Source: Pseudomonas violetae
GTDB taxonomy: Bacteria; Pseudomonadota; Gammaproteobacteria; Pseudomonadales; Pseudomonadaceae
DNA: 64,000 nt
NCBI RefSeq assembly: GCF_023072615.1
Contig: NZ_JAKNRW010000018.1
Coordinates: 41,332 to 105,331, forward strand
Direction: 5' to 3'
Part shown: positions 26,267-35,276 of the stretch, piece after piece
How positions within the stretch are numbered: the first letter of the stretch is position 1
Layout: the number at the start of each line of letters is the position of its first letter
Made by a program: the position numbers and the translations under genes
The notes under the pieces: generated by a model
Seen by the model: the letters and a program-made list of their open reading frames with translations, nothing else
Database searches by the model: none
What the model was told of the DNA's origin: nothing

Positions 26267-28833
26267 TGCTCCTCCGCCCCTTTGCCATGTAGAAGAATAT
26301 GCCGCTTGGGTGTCATAACTACCAAATTATCCATGTCGTACACGGCACCGCCCTGCGCAACCTCAGAAACATGATGAATCTCAAATTTCATACGCCCACC
26401 ATTCCTGTCTCTAGGCAGCGCCAAGGGAGCCTTACCTTTTCGCATCAAATCCAAATCGATTGATATGAATTGAGCGCTGAATTTAGGATCCGCAGCAACC
26501 GCCTTCCAAAACGCACGCCTAAACCCATGAAAATTCCTGAACTCCTGCAATCGCAACTGATCTGCAATCTGCGAAGGTATTGGCGCCCCATCTTCTCGCG
26601 CTGCCTCACCCAACCATACCCCTGAAACCGCCTGCCCTACCCCAGTTGCAACGCCCGGATCGTCCCGTCGATCCCGAAACAAAGCATCCGGCGAAGGCAG
26701 TTCCATATCCCCCGGATACCCAGGAATACTCGCACCAATCTCCCCTTCGTCAACAGCCGGAAACGTCTCGTTTGGTGGTAGGAGCGGGATGACAGGGTTG
26801 CCGGGATAAACCAATGGATCGATTGGCGTGGTGGGCGATGTCGTCGAGCCGAGGTGTTCAGTGCCGGGTGGCACCAGCGGTTTCCAGCTGCTGGCCGGCG
26901 GGATTGGCCAGGGCGTAACCGCAGGCACGACCCCAAGCCAACCTCCGGCACTGTTCGGCGTCTTGATGCTGATTTTGTCGAGGTTGAATGCATCGTCCCA
27001 GAACGCCGACCGCTCCAGATAGCGCAGTTCGAATTCACGATTTTCGCCGACCCAAGTGCTTTTGGGCGCAATAGGCGCGAAGCCTTGTTCTATGCGATTT
27101 TTGTTCAACTCATTGAACGAAGACACCAGCGCTCGATCCTCTCCGAGCGTTTGCCACAGCGCTTCATTGAAGGACTCGAACGACGTGAACTCCCGGCCTC
27201 GAAACTGATCGCCGATCTGAGCAGGGATCGCGGCCCCCGCAGGTTGAGTAGCAGAGTTCAACCAATCCGCCGTTGCAGGTTGACCAGTCCCGGTGACATT
27301 ACCTGTGCCCATCGGATCAACCTGGAAGGATAGGTAGATCGGCTCCAGGCCAGGCACGCAGACGATGCAATCCTGAATACGCCAATCGACACCGACCGGC
27401 ATGTCTTGAAACTGAGGTTCCGACACGGTCAGGCGTGTCTGGTCAGAGACCGTCGAAGTCGACGCGGCTTGTGGTGTGAACTGCACATACCTTTTCGGTG
27501 ATCCGGGTATCTCGGCGGTGTGCTGACCAGTCAAAGGATCCAGTACTGCATTCACCACCGGGACGCCGGGATCAACCTCGCCCCCTGTGTCAGTGACGAT
27601 GACGGCCGTATTGCCCTCCGGTCCGGCCAATACTTTGAGTCGGCGCCCAGACTCCACCGACCCGCCTGCGTCAGCGATTGTTTGCAGCTCCTGGCTGTCG
27701 TAAAGATCCAGTGCCTGTGCGGGGACGGCGACAGCATGGAACAAGCGAGTTCGCTGTTCCGGAGTCAATTCCCCGTTAGCCAATTCAGATGAGTAGGTCA
27801 TGCCCCCGACGAATATCGCAACCTGCGGAACAGTAAGCGTTTCTAAGGCGCTAGCGACAGCTCCCAATCCGGATGCTGCCCGCGTCATTGCGAGCGCCAG
27901 TTCATCAACTGCTCCAGCAACCCATAACCCGCGGGGATTGAACAGCATTGAGGCAGCGGATAACGACGACGCAACAGGCAAACCCAACGTATTCGCCTGC
28001 CTGACCCGCTCTAACCGCGCATTTTCATCGGCCTGTTGCTTGAAGCGAATGCGCGCATCGCGTTGTTCGGCGAACTGATGGTGCCTTTCCCAGGTGGCCA
28101 ACCTCTCTACCCAAGCGGCATGGTCCCTGACCAACGCATTGGATTTTTCGTTGAGCGTGGTGATCTGTGCCGAGAGCAGCCGGGCTTCGTGAGCAGCGTT
28201 GTAAGCGCTCTCCCAGCTGTCGTGGCCGTCATTGAGCGCATCGCCAAACTGCCCAAGGCGACCCAGGTATTCCATGGACGTGCGCGTGAGCGGATCAAAC
28301 CCGTCGAAGGATCGCGCAATCCGGTTTTTTTCATTGAACTCGCTGGTTTTGCGGGAGATGAGCCCATCGATCAGGCTTTTTTGCTTCTCGACGGCATGTA
28401 GCTGCCAACGCTCGCTTATGGGTACGCCAACACCTGGCTCACGCATCGCTGAAATTTCGCGTTCAAGCGATGCGGCAAGCTGTCCAGCCTTTGCTGCGTA
28501 GCTTTGGTCATGCTGGGCACGGAGGGAGTCATGGCGCGCCTGCATCGCTGCAAGTGCTTGCTGTCGTGTCTGTAAGCGGGCGTATTCTTGAGCCTGTACA
28601 GCCGCGGCGGCTGCCTTAATCCGTTTTTGTTCCTGCGCTTGCAAGTACGCTTGCTTGGCCCGCCTGCGAGCTTCTATTGTCTTTTTGCTGGGGCCACTGA
28701 ATGCCCCGGATGCGCCGACGCGGTTACCGCCAAAACTGCCGCCCCCCGAGCCGCCACCACCACCTGACGCCGGCGGGCCGGACCTGATGACTACATCTCC
28801 TGACGATCCATCGCTTGAAGTGTTTTGTGCCAT
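26263..28833 (-). CDS. S-type pyocin-like nuclease bacteriocin with tandem DNase domains
   Basis: The 856-residue toxin would enter related bacteria through an outer-membrane receptor and cut DNA. Regions: Gly/Ser-rich disordered N-terminus (18-36); coiled-coil segment (about 48-290); Pyocin_S domain (about 300-515); a DNase-like domain (522-634); a Pro-rich linker (635-737); a second DNase domain (738-856). The second has the exact HH-X14-N-X8-H-X3-H metal/catalytic pattern of colicin E9-type HNH nucleases (HH at 820-821). The first keeps the flanking fold (GAAIPAQIGDQFRGREFTSF) but has RY, K, S and W in place of HH, N and the later histidines. ATG 28833 follows AAGGAGA. Release usually needs a lysis system; none is encoded here. 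Confidence 0.92.
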   Translation of the reverse strand: MAQNTSSDGSSGDVVIRSGPPASGGGGGSGGGSFGGNRVGASGAFSGPSKKTIEARRRAKQAYLQAQEQKRIKAAAAAVQAQEYARLQTRQQALAAMQARHDSLRAQHDQSYAAKAGQLAASLEREISAMREPGVGVPISERWQLHAVEKQKSLIDGLISRKTSEFNEKNRIARSFDGFDPLTRTSMEYLGRLGQFGDALNDGHDSWESAYNAAHEARLLSAQITTLNEKSNALVRDHAAWVERLATWERHHQFAEQRDARIRFKQQADENARLERVRQANTLGLPVASSLSAASMLFNPRGLWVAGAVDELALAMTRAASGLGAVASALETLTVPQVAIFVGGMTYSSELANGELTPEQRTRLFHAVAVPAQALDLYDSQELQTIADAGGSVESGRRLKVLAGPEGNTAVIVTDTGGEVDPGVPVVNAVLDPLTGQHTAEIPGSPKRYVQFTPQAASTSTVSDQTRLTVSEPQFQDMPVGVDWRIQDCIVCVPGLEPIYLSFQVDPMGTGNVTGTGQPATADWLNSATQPAGAAIPAQIGDQFRGREFTSFESFNEALWQTLGEDRALVSSFNELNKNRIEQGFAPIAPKSTWVGENREFELRYLERSAFWDDAFNLDKISIKTPNSAGGWLGVVPAVTPWPIPPASSWKPLVPPGTEHLGSTTSPTTPIDPLVYPGNPVIPLLPPNETFPAVDEGEIGASIPGYPGDMELPSPDALFRDRRDDPGVATGVGQAVSGVWLGEAAREDGAPIPSQIADQLRLQEFRNFHGFRRAFWKAVAADPKFSAQFISIDLDLMRKGKAPLALPRDRNGGRMKFEIHHVSEVAQGGAVYDMDNLVVMTPKRHILLHGKGAEEQ

Positions 28834-28890
28834 ACAGTCTCTCCTTGTCTGTAGGGCACAGCATGTCGACGGGGTGTTTCTCAGGTGCGG

Positions 28891-28920
28891 TATATATTTA
28901 TGGGGTGGGATTTTATCTAA
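28891..28920 (-). promoter_or_regulatory. Possible sigma70-like promoter of the bacteriocin operon
   Basis: On the minus strand, TTAGAT (28915-28920) and TATATA (28891-28896) are separated by 18 bases in an AT-rich island 60-90 bases before the toxin start. The minus-35 is weak. No LexA box and no clear PrtN P-box were found, so how the toxin is induced is open. Confidence 0.35.
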
Positions 28921-28991
28921 TGCTAACTACCGCCTTCGCCGCGATGAGGCGACCCGACAAGCCGGGCTCAAGGATCAAGCGGTATCAGCGT

Positions 28992-30236
28992 TTATGAATA
29001 ACGCAACGCGTGAGCCGGCTCGATCTTCGCCGCGCGCCACGCCGGATAAACCGTGGCCAGAAAGCTCAATACGAACCCCGCCGAGCAGATCAACAGCACA
29101 TCCCCACCCTGCAACTCCGAAGGCAGGTTACTGACGAAATACACATCCGAACTAAAGATGTGTTGCCCGCTCACCCGCTCTACCCAACCCACCAGTTCGC
29201 TCACATTCAGTGCCGCAATCACCCCAAGCACACCACCAATCAAGGTCCCGACGATGCCGATCACCGTACCCTGCACCATGAAGATCGCCATGATCTGCCG
29301 TGGCGTGGCACCGATGGTGCGCAGGATCGCGATGTCCGCGCCCTTGTCGTTCACTACCATGATCAGGGTAGCGATGATGTTGAAGGCCGCGACGGCGACG
29401 ATCATCAACAACAGCAGGCCGATCATGGTCTTTTCCATTTTCATCGCACTGAACAGGCTGCCCTGGGTGTGGGTCCAGTCGTCCGCCTGGTAGGCACTGC
29501 CGAGACTGCTGGCGATATCGCTGGAAACCTTCGGCGCCGCGTACAAGTCTTTTACTGCCAGGCGCACGCTCTGCACCTGGTTCGGCTGCCAGCGTTGCAT
29601 CTGCGCGGCATCAGCCACATGGATCAGCGCCATCGAGCCGTCCAGCTCGGCGCCGACCTTGAACACGCCGACCACGTTCAGGCGCTGCATGCGCGGCGTG
29701 ATACCGCCCGGTGCAGTGCTCACTTCCGGCACGATCAGGGTGATCTTGTCGCCAACATTCAAGCGAAAACGACGGGCCGTGATTTCACCGATTACCACGC
29801 CGAACTCACCTGGCTTCAGCGCATCCAGGCGACCCTGGACGATGTGTTTGGCGACGATCGACACCTGGCCTTCGAGCGCAGGGTCGACGCCGCTGACCTG
29901 GATCGGCTGCATCGCGCCCTTGTAGGACAGCATGCCTTCCATCTCGGTGAACGGCACGGCGGCAGTCACTTCGGGATTTTTCATCGCGGCGGCGGCTACC
30001 GGCTGCCAGTCATCGATCGGGTTGACGCCGACGATGGTCGCGTGCGGCACCATGCCGAGGATGCGCGAGCTCATTTCGCGCTGGAAGCCGTTCATCACCG
30101 ACAGCACCACGATCATGGCCAGCACGCCCAGGGCGAGACCGATCATCGAGGTCATCGAGATGAAGGACACGAAGCGATTGCGACGCTTTGCGCGAGTGTA
30201 GCGCGCGCCGATGAAGATCGATAACGGTCTGAACAT
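28992..30236 (-). CDS. lolE: Lipoprotein-releasing ABC transporter permease LolE
   Basis: With LolC and LolD, extracts mature lipoproteins from the inner membrane and passes them to LolA. The 414-residue protein starts MFRPLSIFIGARYTRAK, matching the LolC paralogue, so the upstream extension to 30281 is not used. Four transmembrane helices are visible (about 25-47, 270-295, 315-340, 375-400) with a large periplasmic domain (about 48-265). It is third in a lolC-lolD-lolE operon. Assignment of C versus E follows gene order. Confidence 0.93.
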   Translation of the reverse strand: MFRPLSIFIGARYTRAKRRNRFVSFISMTSMIGLALGVLAMIVVLSVMNGFQREMSSRILGMVPHATIVGVNPIDDWQPVAAAAMKNPEVTAAVPFTEMEGMLSYKGAMQPIQVSGVDPALEGQVSIVAKHIVQGRLDALKPGEFGVVIGEITARRFRLNVGDKITLIVPEVSTAPGGITPRMQRLNVVGVFKVGAELDGSMALIHVADAAQMQRWQPNQVQSVRLAVKDLYAAPKVSSDIASSLGSAYQADDWTHTQGSLFSAMKMEKTMIGLLLLMIVAVAAFNIIATLIMVVNDKGADIAILRTIGATPRQIMAIFMVQGTVIGIVGTLIGGVLGVIAALNVSELVGWVERVSGQHIFSSDVYFVSNLPSELQGGDVLLICSAGFVLSFLATVYPAWRAAKIEPAHALRYS

Positions 30237-30299
30237 TCGCAGGGGCACCGTATAAAAATAAATGACCCGAGGTCGTTGCAAACCTCGGGTTTCGACCAG

Positions 30300-30998
30300 T
30301 CAGATGGGAGTCAGGCGACCATCCTGCAAGTGCAGGACGCGATCCATCTGGCGGGCCAGGTTCATGTCGTGAGTCACCACCAGGAACGCCGTGCGCATCG
30401 AGGTGCTGAGTTCCAGCATCAAGTCCTGGATGCCTTGGGCGGTGTGGGAGTCGAGGTTGCCGGTCGGCTCGTCGAGCATTACCAGGCCAGGCTTGTTCAC
30501 CAGGGCGCGGGCGATGGCCACACGCTGGCGTTCGCCACCGGACAGTTCGGCCGGCTTGTGCTCCAGGCGATGGCCCAGCCCTACCCGCTCCAGCAACGCC
30601 GTGGCACGCTGGCGCGCCTCAGGAATTGCAGTCTTGCCAATCAGTAGCGGCATGCAGACGTTTTCCAGCGCGGTGAACTCCGGCAGCAAGTGGTGGAACT
30701 GGTAAACGAAACCCAGCGACCGATTGCGCAACAGACCGCGATTCTTCTCACTCAGGGCCGACAGCTCTTCACCGTCGAGCCACACACTGCCCTTGGTCGG
30801 CGTATCAAGGCCGCCCAACAGGTTCAGCAAGGTACTCTTGCCCGAACCCGAGGTGCCGACGATCGCCACGCGCTCGCCCGGGTGCAACTCCAATTGCAGA
30901 CCGCCCAGAACCTCTACCGATTCCGGGCCCTCCTCGTAGGATTTGCCCAGGTTGCGGCAGCTCAGGATTGCTTTTTCACTCATACCCAATTCACTCAT
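30300..30998 (-). CDS. lolD: Lipoprotein-releasing ABC transporter ATPase LolD
   Basis: The 232-residue ATPase has Walker A GTSGSGKST, Q-loop FVYQFHHLLPEFTALENV, signature LSGGERQRVAIARAL, Walker B LVMLDEPTGNLD and the switch histidine in VVTHD. The start at 30998 (MSELGMSEKAI) overlaps the end of lolC by 8 bases and has GGAGG upstream; a second ATG at 30983 is possible. Confidence 0.95.
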   Translation of the reverse strand: MSELGMSEKAILSCRNLGKSYEEGPESVEVLGGLQLELHPGERVAIVGTSGSGKSTLLNLLGGLDTPTKGSVWLDGEELSALSEKNRGLLRNRSLGFVYQFHHLLPEFTALENVCMPLLIGKTAIPEARQRATALLERVGLGHRLEHKPAELSGGERQRVAIARALVNKPGLVMLDEPTGNLDSHTAQGIQDLMLELSTSMRTAFLVVTHDMNLARQMDRVLHLQDGRLTPI

Positions 30999-32241
30999 AA
31001 CGTAGCGCCTCCGCAGGCTGGGTGCGCGCGGCACGCCAGGCTGGATACAGGGTGGCGAGGAAACTCAGGATCAACGCGGCGGCACACACCATCACCACGT
31101 CCTGGCTCTGCACTTGCGACGGCAGGTAATCGATGAAGTACACATCGGCGTTCAGGAACTTGTGGCCGATCAGGCCTTCGAGGGCCGAGATCGCCGCGCT
31201 GACGTTCAGCGCAGCGAAGATGCCCACAACGGCGCCTATCAGCGTGCCCAATACCCCGATCACCGTGCCCTGCACCATGAAGATCGCCATGATGGTGCGG
31301 GGCGTGGCGCCAAGGGTGCGCAGAATCGCGATATCGCCCTTCTTGTCGTTCACCACCATCACCAGGGTGGAGATGATGTTGAACGCGGCCACGGCCACAA
31401 TCAGCAGCAACAGCAACCCGATCATGGCTTTTTCCATGCGGATCGCCTGATACAGGTTGCCGTGGGTGCGGGTCCAGTCACGCGCGTAGTAATGGTCTTC
31501 GCCGAGTTGCTGGGCGATGTTCCACGCAGTTCGCGGCGCCTGGAACAGGTCATCGAACTTGAGGCGGATGCCCTGCACCTGATCCGGCTTCCAGCGATGC
31601 AGCCTCGCCAGGTCCTGGAGGTTGGTGACGCCCAGGTAACCGTCGATCTCCCCGGCGCCGACATGGAAAATGCCGACCACGGTAAAGCGTTTCATGCGCG
31701 GAAACATCCCGGCCGGGGTCACGGTGACTTCCGGCGCGACAAAGGTCAGCTTGTCGCCGATGGCGGCACCCAGCTTGGCGGCGGCCTTGTCGCCGATGAC
31801 GATGCCAAAACTGCCGGGGGCCAGGTCGTCGAGTTTGCCCTGCAACATGAACTTGTCGATGATCGAGACCTGGCGCTCCAGCGCAGGGTCGATGCCATTG
31901 AGCAGCACCTTGGACACCTTGCCGTTGTTGGTTAGCAAACCCTGCATCTGGGTAAACGGCGCTACCGCCGTCACCTGCGGGTTCTGCTTGACCTTGGCTG
32001 CCAGGCTTGGCCAGTCGTTGATCGGTTCACCGGACTCGATGGTCGCGTGGGGCACCATGCCCAGCACGCGGGTGCGCATCTCATGATCGAAGCCATTCAT
32101 GACCGACAGCACCACAATCATCACGACCACGCCCAGGGCGAGTCCGATCATCGAAGTCAGGGAAATGAACGACACAAAATGATTGCGACGCTTTGCACGG
32201 GTATAACGCGTGCCAATAAATACGAAGAGAGGTCTGAACAT
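30991..32241 (-). CDS. lolC: Lipoprotein-releasing ABC transporter permease LolC
   Basis: A 416-residue paralogue of LolE with the same four-helix topology and periplasmic domain (MFRPLFVFIGTRYTRAK, then LALGVVVMIVVLSVMNGFDH). It is the first gene of the operon and overlaps lolD. In E. coli LolC supplies the LolA docking hook; the equivalent periplasmic loop is present. The gene is divergent from the PilZ gene across 94 bp. Confidence 0.93.
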   Translation of the reverse strand: MFRPLFVFIGTRYTRAKRRNHFVSFISLTSMIGLALGVVVMIVVLSVMNGFDHEMRTRVLGMVPHATIESGEPINDWPSLAAKVKQNPQVTAVAPFTQMQGLLTNNGKVSKVLLNGIDPALERQVSIIDKFMLQGKLDDLAPGSFGIVIGDKAAAKLGAAIGDKLTFVAPEVTVTPAGMFPRMKRFTVVGIFHVGAGEIDGYLGVTNLQDLARLHRWKPDQVQGIRLKFDDLFQAPRTAWNIAQQLGEDHYYARDWTRTHGNLYQAIRMEKAMIGLLLLLIVAVAAFNIISTLVMVVNDKKGDIAILRTLGATPRTIMAIFMVQGTVIGVLGTLIGAVVGIFAALNVSAAISALEGLIGHKFLNADVYFIDYLPSQVQSQDVVMVCAAALILSFLATLYPAWRAARTQPAEALRYE

Positions 32242-32335
32242 GTCGGGGCTTGTTCGGAGGGAAAAGGAACGTCCTTGTGGCGGGGGTCGATAACCAGCTT
32301 TACACTCAGACCACCGCCGCTACCATGGGTTCGCC

Positions 32336-32917
32336 ATGTCGACATTAGATGAAGAAGATCGTCGCGAATACTACCGTATCGATGACACGATCGCACTGGA
32401 AATTCGGCCCCTGTCCGCTGCCGAAGCCGCGGGCCAGGAAGTGTTGCAGGATGCTTCACCGCTGTTCAACCTGCTCAGTGAATTGCACCTGAGTGAATTC
32501 GAATCGCAACACCTGTTGCGCCAGATCAGTGAGCGCGACCGCAACCTTGCGGCATTCTTGAAATCCCAGAACAAACGGATCGACCTGCTGAGCCAGGTGA
32601 TAGCCATCACCGTGCTTGGGCAGATTGGCGAACCGCAACCGGTGATCATCTCCGAAGGCGGCATCGACTTTCAGCACCCCACGCCTGTCGCCGCCGGGGC
32701 TCACCTGTCGATCAAGCTGGTGTTGATGCCTCAGGCCCTTGGCCTGTTGCTGCGCGCCCGGGTCACCCATTGCGATCCCAAGGACGATGGCTACGACATC
32801 GGTACCGAGTTTGAACACCCGACCGATGCCCAGCGCCAGTTGCTGGCACGCTACATCTTGCAGAAGCAGGCCCAGGAACGTCGCCTGGCCCGCGAACAAA
32901 ACGACTCAGGCCTCTAA
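32336..32917 (+). CDS. PilZ-domain protein (predicted c-di-GMP receptor)
   Basis: A 193-residue cytoplasmic protein. An N-terminal RREYYRID supplies the RxxxR motif that wraps c-di-GMP. A helical insert of about 60 residues (about 40-100) separates it from the barrel. The second motif (D/N)xSxxG is only partly kept (IISEGGID, with Ile in place of D/N). It may therefore bind weakly or not at all. It is followed 14 bases later by a phosphodiesterase gene on the same strand; the pair is conserved next to lolC in Pseudomonas. Confidence 0.85.
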   Translation: MSTLDEEDRREYYRIDDTIALEIRPLSAAEAAGQEVLQDASPLFNLLSELHLSEFESQHLLRQISERDRNLAAFLKSQNKRIDLLSQVIAITVLGQIGEPQPVIISEGGIDFQHPTPVAAGAHLSIKLVLMPQALGLLLRARVTHCDPKDDGYDIGTEFEHPTDAQRQLLARYILQKQAQERRLAREQNDSGL

Positions 32918-32931
32918 TTTAAGGAAGAACC

Positions 32932-33654
32932 GTGACCCTCATCTACGGCCATCGCGGCGCCAAGGGCGAAGCACCGGAAAACACCCTGACCAGCTTTCAG
33001 GAATGCCTCAAGCACGGCGTGCGCCGCTGCGAACTGGACTTGCACCTGTCCAAGGACAACGAGCTGATGGTCATCCATGACCCGACGCTCAAGCGCACCA
33101 CTGACCGGCGCGGCAAGGTCGTCGAGCATACGGCGGCGGAGTTGGTGACCTACGACGCGCGCAAGGGCGGCCCGGGCTGGATCAAGCCGTGCCCGATTCC
33201 GACCCTGGAAGAGCTGTTCGAGAAATGCGATTTCGAGCACTGGCAGCTGGAAGTCAAAAGTGCGTCGCGCAGTCGCGCCGCCACCACCGTGCTGGCGATT
33301 CGCGAAATGGCCCAGCGTTTCGGCATGCTCGACAAGGTCACGATTACCTCGAGTTCACGTGAAGTGTTGAAGGCCGCGCTGGATCTGGTGCCGGACGTGT
33401 CTCGCGGGCTGGTAGCCGAGTACGCCTGGCTCGACCCGCTGAAGGTCGCGCAAAGCTATGGCTGCGAGTTCCTCGCATTGAACTGGACCCTGTGCACGCC
33501 GGAACGCCTGGAGAAGGCGCAGCGCCAGGGGCTACACGTGTCGGTATGGACAGTCAACGAGCCCGCGCTTATGCGCAGGCTCGCCGACTTCGGCGTTGAC
33601 AGCCTGATTACAGACTTTCCCGGTTTGGCCAGCGCCACGCTCGAGAATTGCTGA
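32932..33654 (+). CDS. Glycerophosphodiester phosphodiesterase (cytoplasmic type)
   Basis: Hydrolyses glycerophosphodiesters to glycerol-3-phosphate and an alcohol. The 240-residue protein lacks a signal peptide, unlike periplasmic GlpQ. Catalytic features are HRGAKGEAPENT (His and Glu pair), ELDLHLSKD, and MVIHDPTLKRTT (second His). The start is GTG at 32932 with AAGGAAG five bases before it. It is probably co-transcribed with the PilZ gene. Confidence 0.92.
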   Translation: MTLIYGHRGAKGEAPENTLTSFQECLKHGVRRCELDLHLSKDNELMVIHDPTLKRTTDRRGKVVEHTAAELVTYDARKGGPGWIKPCPIPTLEELFEKCDFEHWQLEVKSASRSRAATTVLAIREMAQRFGMLDKVTITSSSREVLKAALDLVPDVSRGLVAEYAWLDPLKVAQSYGCEFLALNWTLCTPERLEKAQRQGLHVSVWTVNEPALMRRLADFGVDSLITDFPGLASATLENC

Positions 33655-33696
33655 AATCGGTCTCCCCGGCCGGCTCAGGCCACCGGCCGGAGCCGC

Positions 33697-35091
33697 TCAA
33701 AAAAGCCGGTTGAGGCCATCGTATGCCGCTACCCGATAGGCTTCGGCCATGGTCGGGTAGTTGAACGTGGTGTTGACGAAGTACTTCAGCGTATTCAGAT
33801 CACCCGGCTGGTTCATGATTGCCTGACCAATGTGCACAATCTCCGACGCTTGATAACCGAAGCAATGAACGCCCAGCACTTCCAGGGTCTCGCGGTGGAA
33901 CAGGATCTTCAGCATGCCTTGTGGCTCGCCGGCGATCTGCGCTCGCGCCATGCCCTTGAAGAACGCCTTGCCCACTTCGTACGGCACCTTGGCCTGGGTC
34001 AACTCCTGCTCGTTCTTGCCGATCGAGCTAATCTCCGGGATGGTGTAGATGCCAGTCGGCACGTCATTGACGAAACGCCAGCTATGGTTGTCGACGATGC
34101 TGCCGGCGGCCGAACGACCCTGGTCGTGAGCAGCACTGGCCAGGCTCGGCCAACCAATCACATCACCGGCACCGTAGATGTTCGGCTTGCAGGTGCGGTA
34201 GGCCTCGTCCACTTCGATCTGGCCACGGCTGTTGACCTTCACACCAATGTTTTCCAGACCCAACTGATCGGTGTTTCCGGTTCGGCCGTTACACCATAGC
34301 AAGGCATCGGCCTTGATCTTCTTGCCGGACTTGAGGTGCAGGATCACACCGTTGTCCACGCCTTCAACGCGGTCGTAGTCTTCGTTGTGGCGAACCGTGA
34401 TGTTGTTGTTGCTGAAGTGATAGCTCAGTGCCTGGGAAATTTCCGAGTCGAGGAAGCTCAGCAACTGACCGCGGTTGTCCACCAGTTCAACCAGCACACC
34501 CAGGCCGCTGAAGATCGAAGCGTACTCGCAACCGATCACGCCGGCGCCATACACGATGAGTTTGCGCGGGGTGTGGCCGAGGCTGAGGATGGTGTCGCTA
34601 TCGTAGATACGCGGGTGATGGAAATCGATATCCGCCGGGCGATAAGGACGCGAGCCGGTGGCGATGATGATGTGCTTGGCCATCAGTTTTTCGACCACGC
34701 CGTTGGCACAGACGACTTCGATGGTTTGCTCATCGGCGAAGCTGCCGGTGCCAAAGAATACGTCGACGCGGTTGCGGGCGTAGTAGCCGGTGCGCGAAGC
34801 CACTTGTTTGGAAATGACTTTCTCGGCGCTTTTGAGCACGTCCGGGAACGAGAACCAGCGCGGCTCACCAATGGCCCGGAACATCGGGTTGGTGTTGAAC
34901 TGCATGATCTGCCGGACCGAGTGACGCAACGCCTTGGACGGGATGGTGCCCAGGTGGGTGCAGTTGCCGCCGACCTGGCGACGGCTATCGACCATCGCCA
35001 CCTTGCGCCCTGCTTTGGCGGCGTTCATTGCCGCGCCTTCTCCTGCCGGGCCGGAACCCAGCACCACCACGTCGTAGTTGTAGACAGCCAT
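33697..35091 (-). CDS. sthA: Soluble pyridine nucleotide transhydrogenase
   Basis: Transfers hydride between NADPH and NAD+ to balance the two pools. The 464-residue flavoprotein has the FAD motif VVLGSGPAGEGAAM at the N-terminus, the NAD(P) motif VYGAGVIGCEYASIF (about 180), and the C-terminal dimerisation domain. The disulfide region reads GGNCTHLGTIPSKALRH with only one cysteine, which is what separates SthA from disulfide reductases such as lipoamide dehydrogenase. AGGAG lies before ATG 35091. Confidence 0.96.
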   Translation of the reverse strand: MAVYNYDVVVLGSGPAGEGAAMNAAKAGRKVAMVDSRRQVGGNCTHLGTIPSKALRHSVRQIMQFNTNPMFRAIGEPRWFSFPDVLKSAEKVISKQVASRTGYYARNRVDVFFGTGSFADEQTIEVVCANGVVEKLMAKHIIIATGSRPYRPADIDFHHPRIYDSDTILSLGHTPRKLIVYGAGVIGCEYASIFSGLGVLVELVDNRGQLLSFLDSEISQALSYHFSNNNITVRHNEDYDRVEGVDNGVILHLKSGKKIKADALLWCNGRTGNTDQLGLENIGVKVNSRGQIEVDEAYRTCKPNIYGAGDVIGWPSLASAAHDQGRSAAGSIVDNHSWRFVNDVPTGIYTIPEISSIGKNEQELTQAKVPYEVGKAFFKGMARAQIAGEPQGMLKILFHRETLEVLGVHCFGYQASEIVHIGQAIMNQPGDLNTLKYFVNTTFNYPTMAEAYRVAAYDGLNRLF

Positions 35092-35276
35092 GCGTACTCC
35101 TCAGAACAGGCCGCGGCGCCATCGGCACCTGCGGCTAAATCACGCCATCTGCGGCGTGAAGGAACAATTTGGGGCCAGTGCAGAACCCGGACACAGTCTA
35201 TAGAAGCGTCAACGCCGCGCACATTAACCCTTGGTCGCGTCGTAGGCTAGTTTTGCCTGCACTACAACGCCAGCGT

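Noticed and set aside
28834..28991. LexA box or PrtN P-box before the bacteriocin
   Set aside because: No CTG-N10-CAG and no convincing P-box repeats were found in the 158-bp gap.
29010..30224. 404-codon open frame antisense to lolE
   Set aside because: Composition dominated by His, Asp and Gln; it mirrors a well-identified lol gene.
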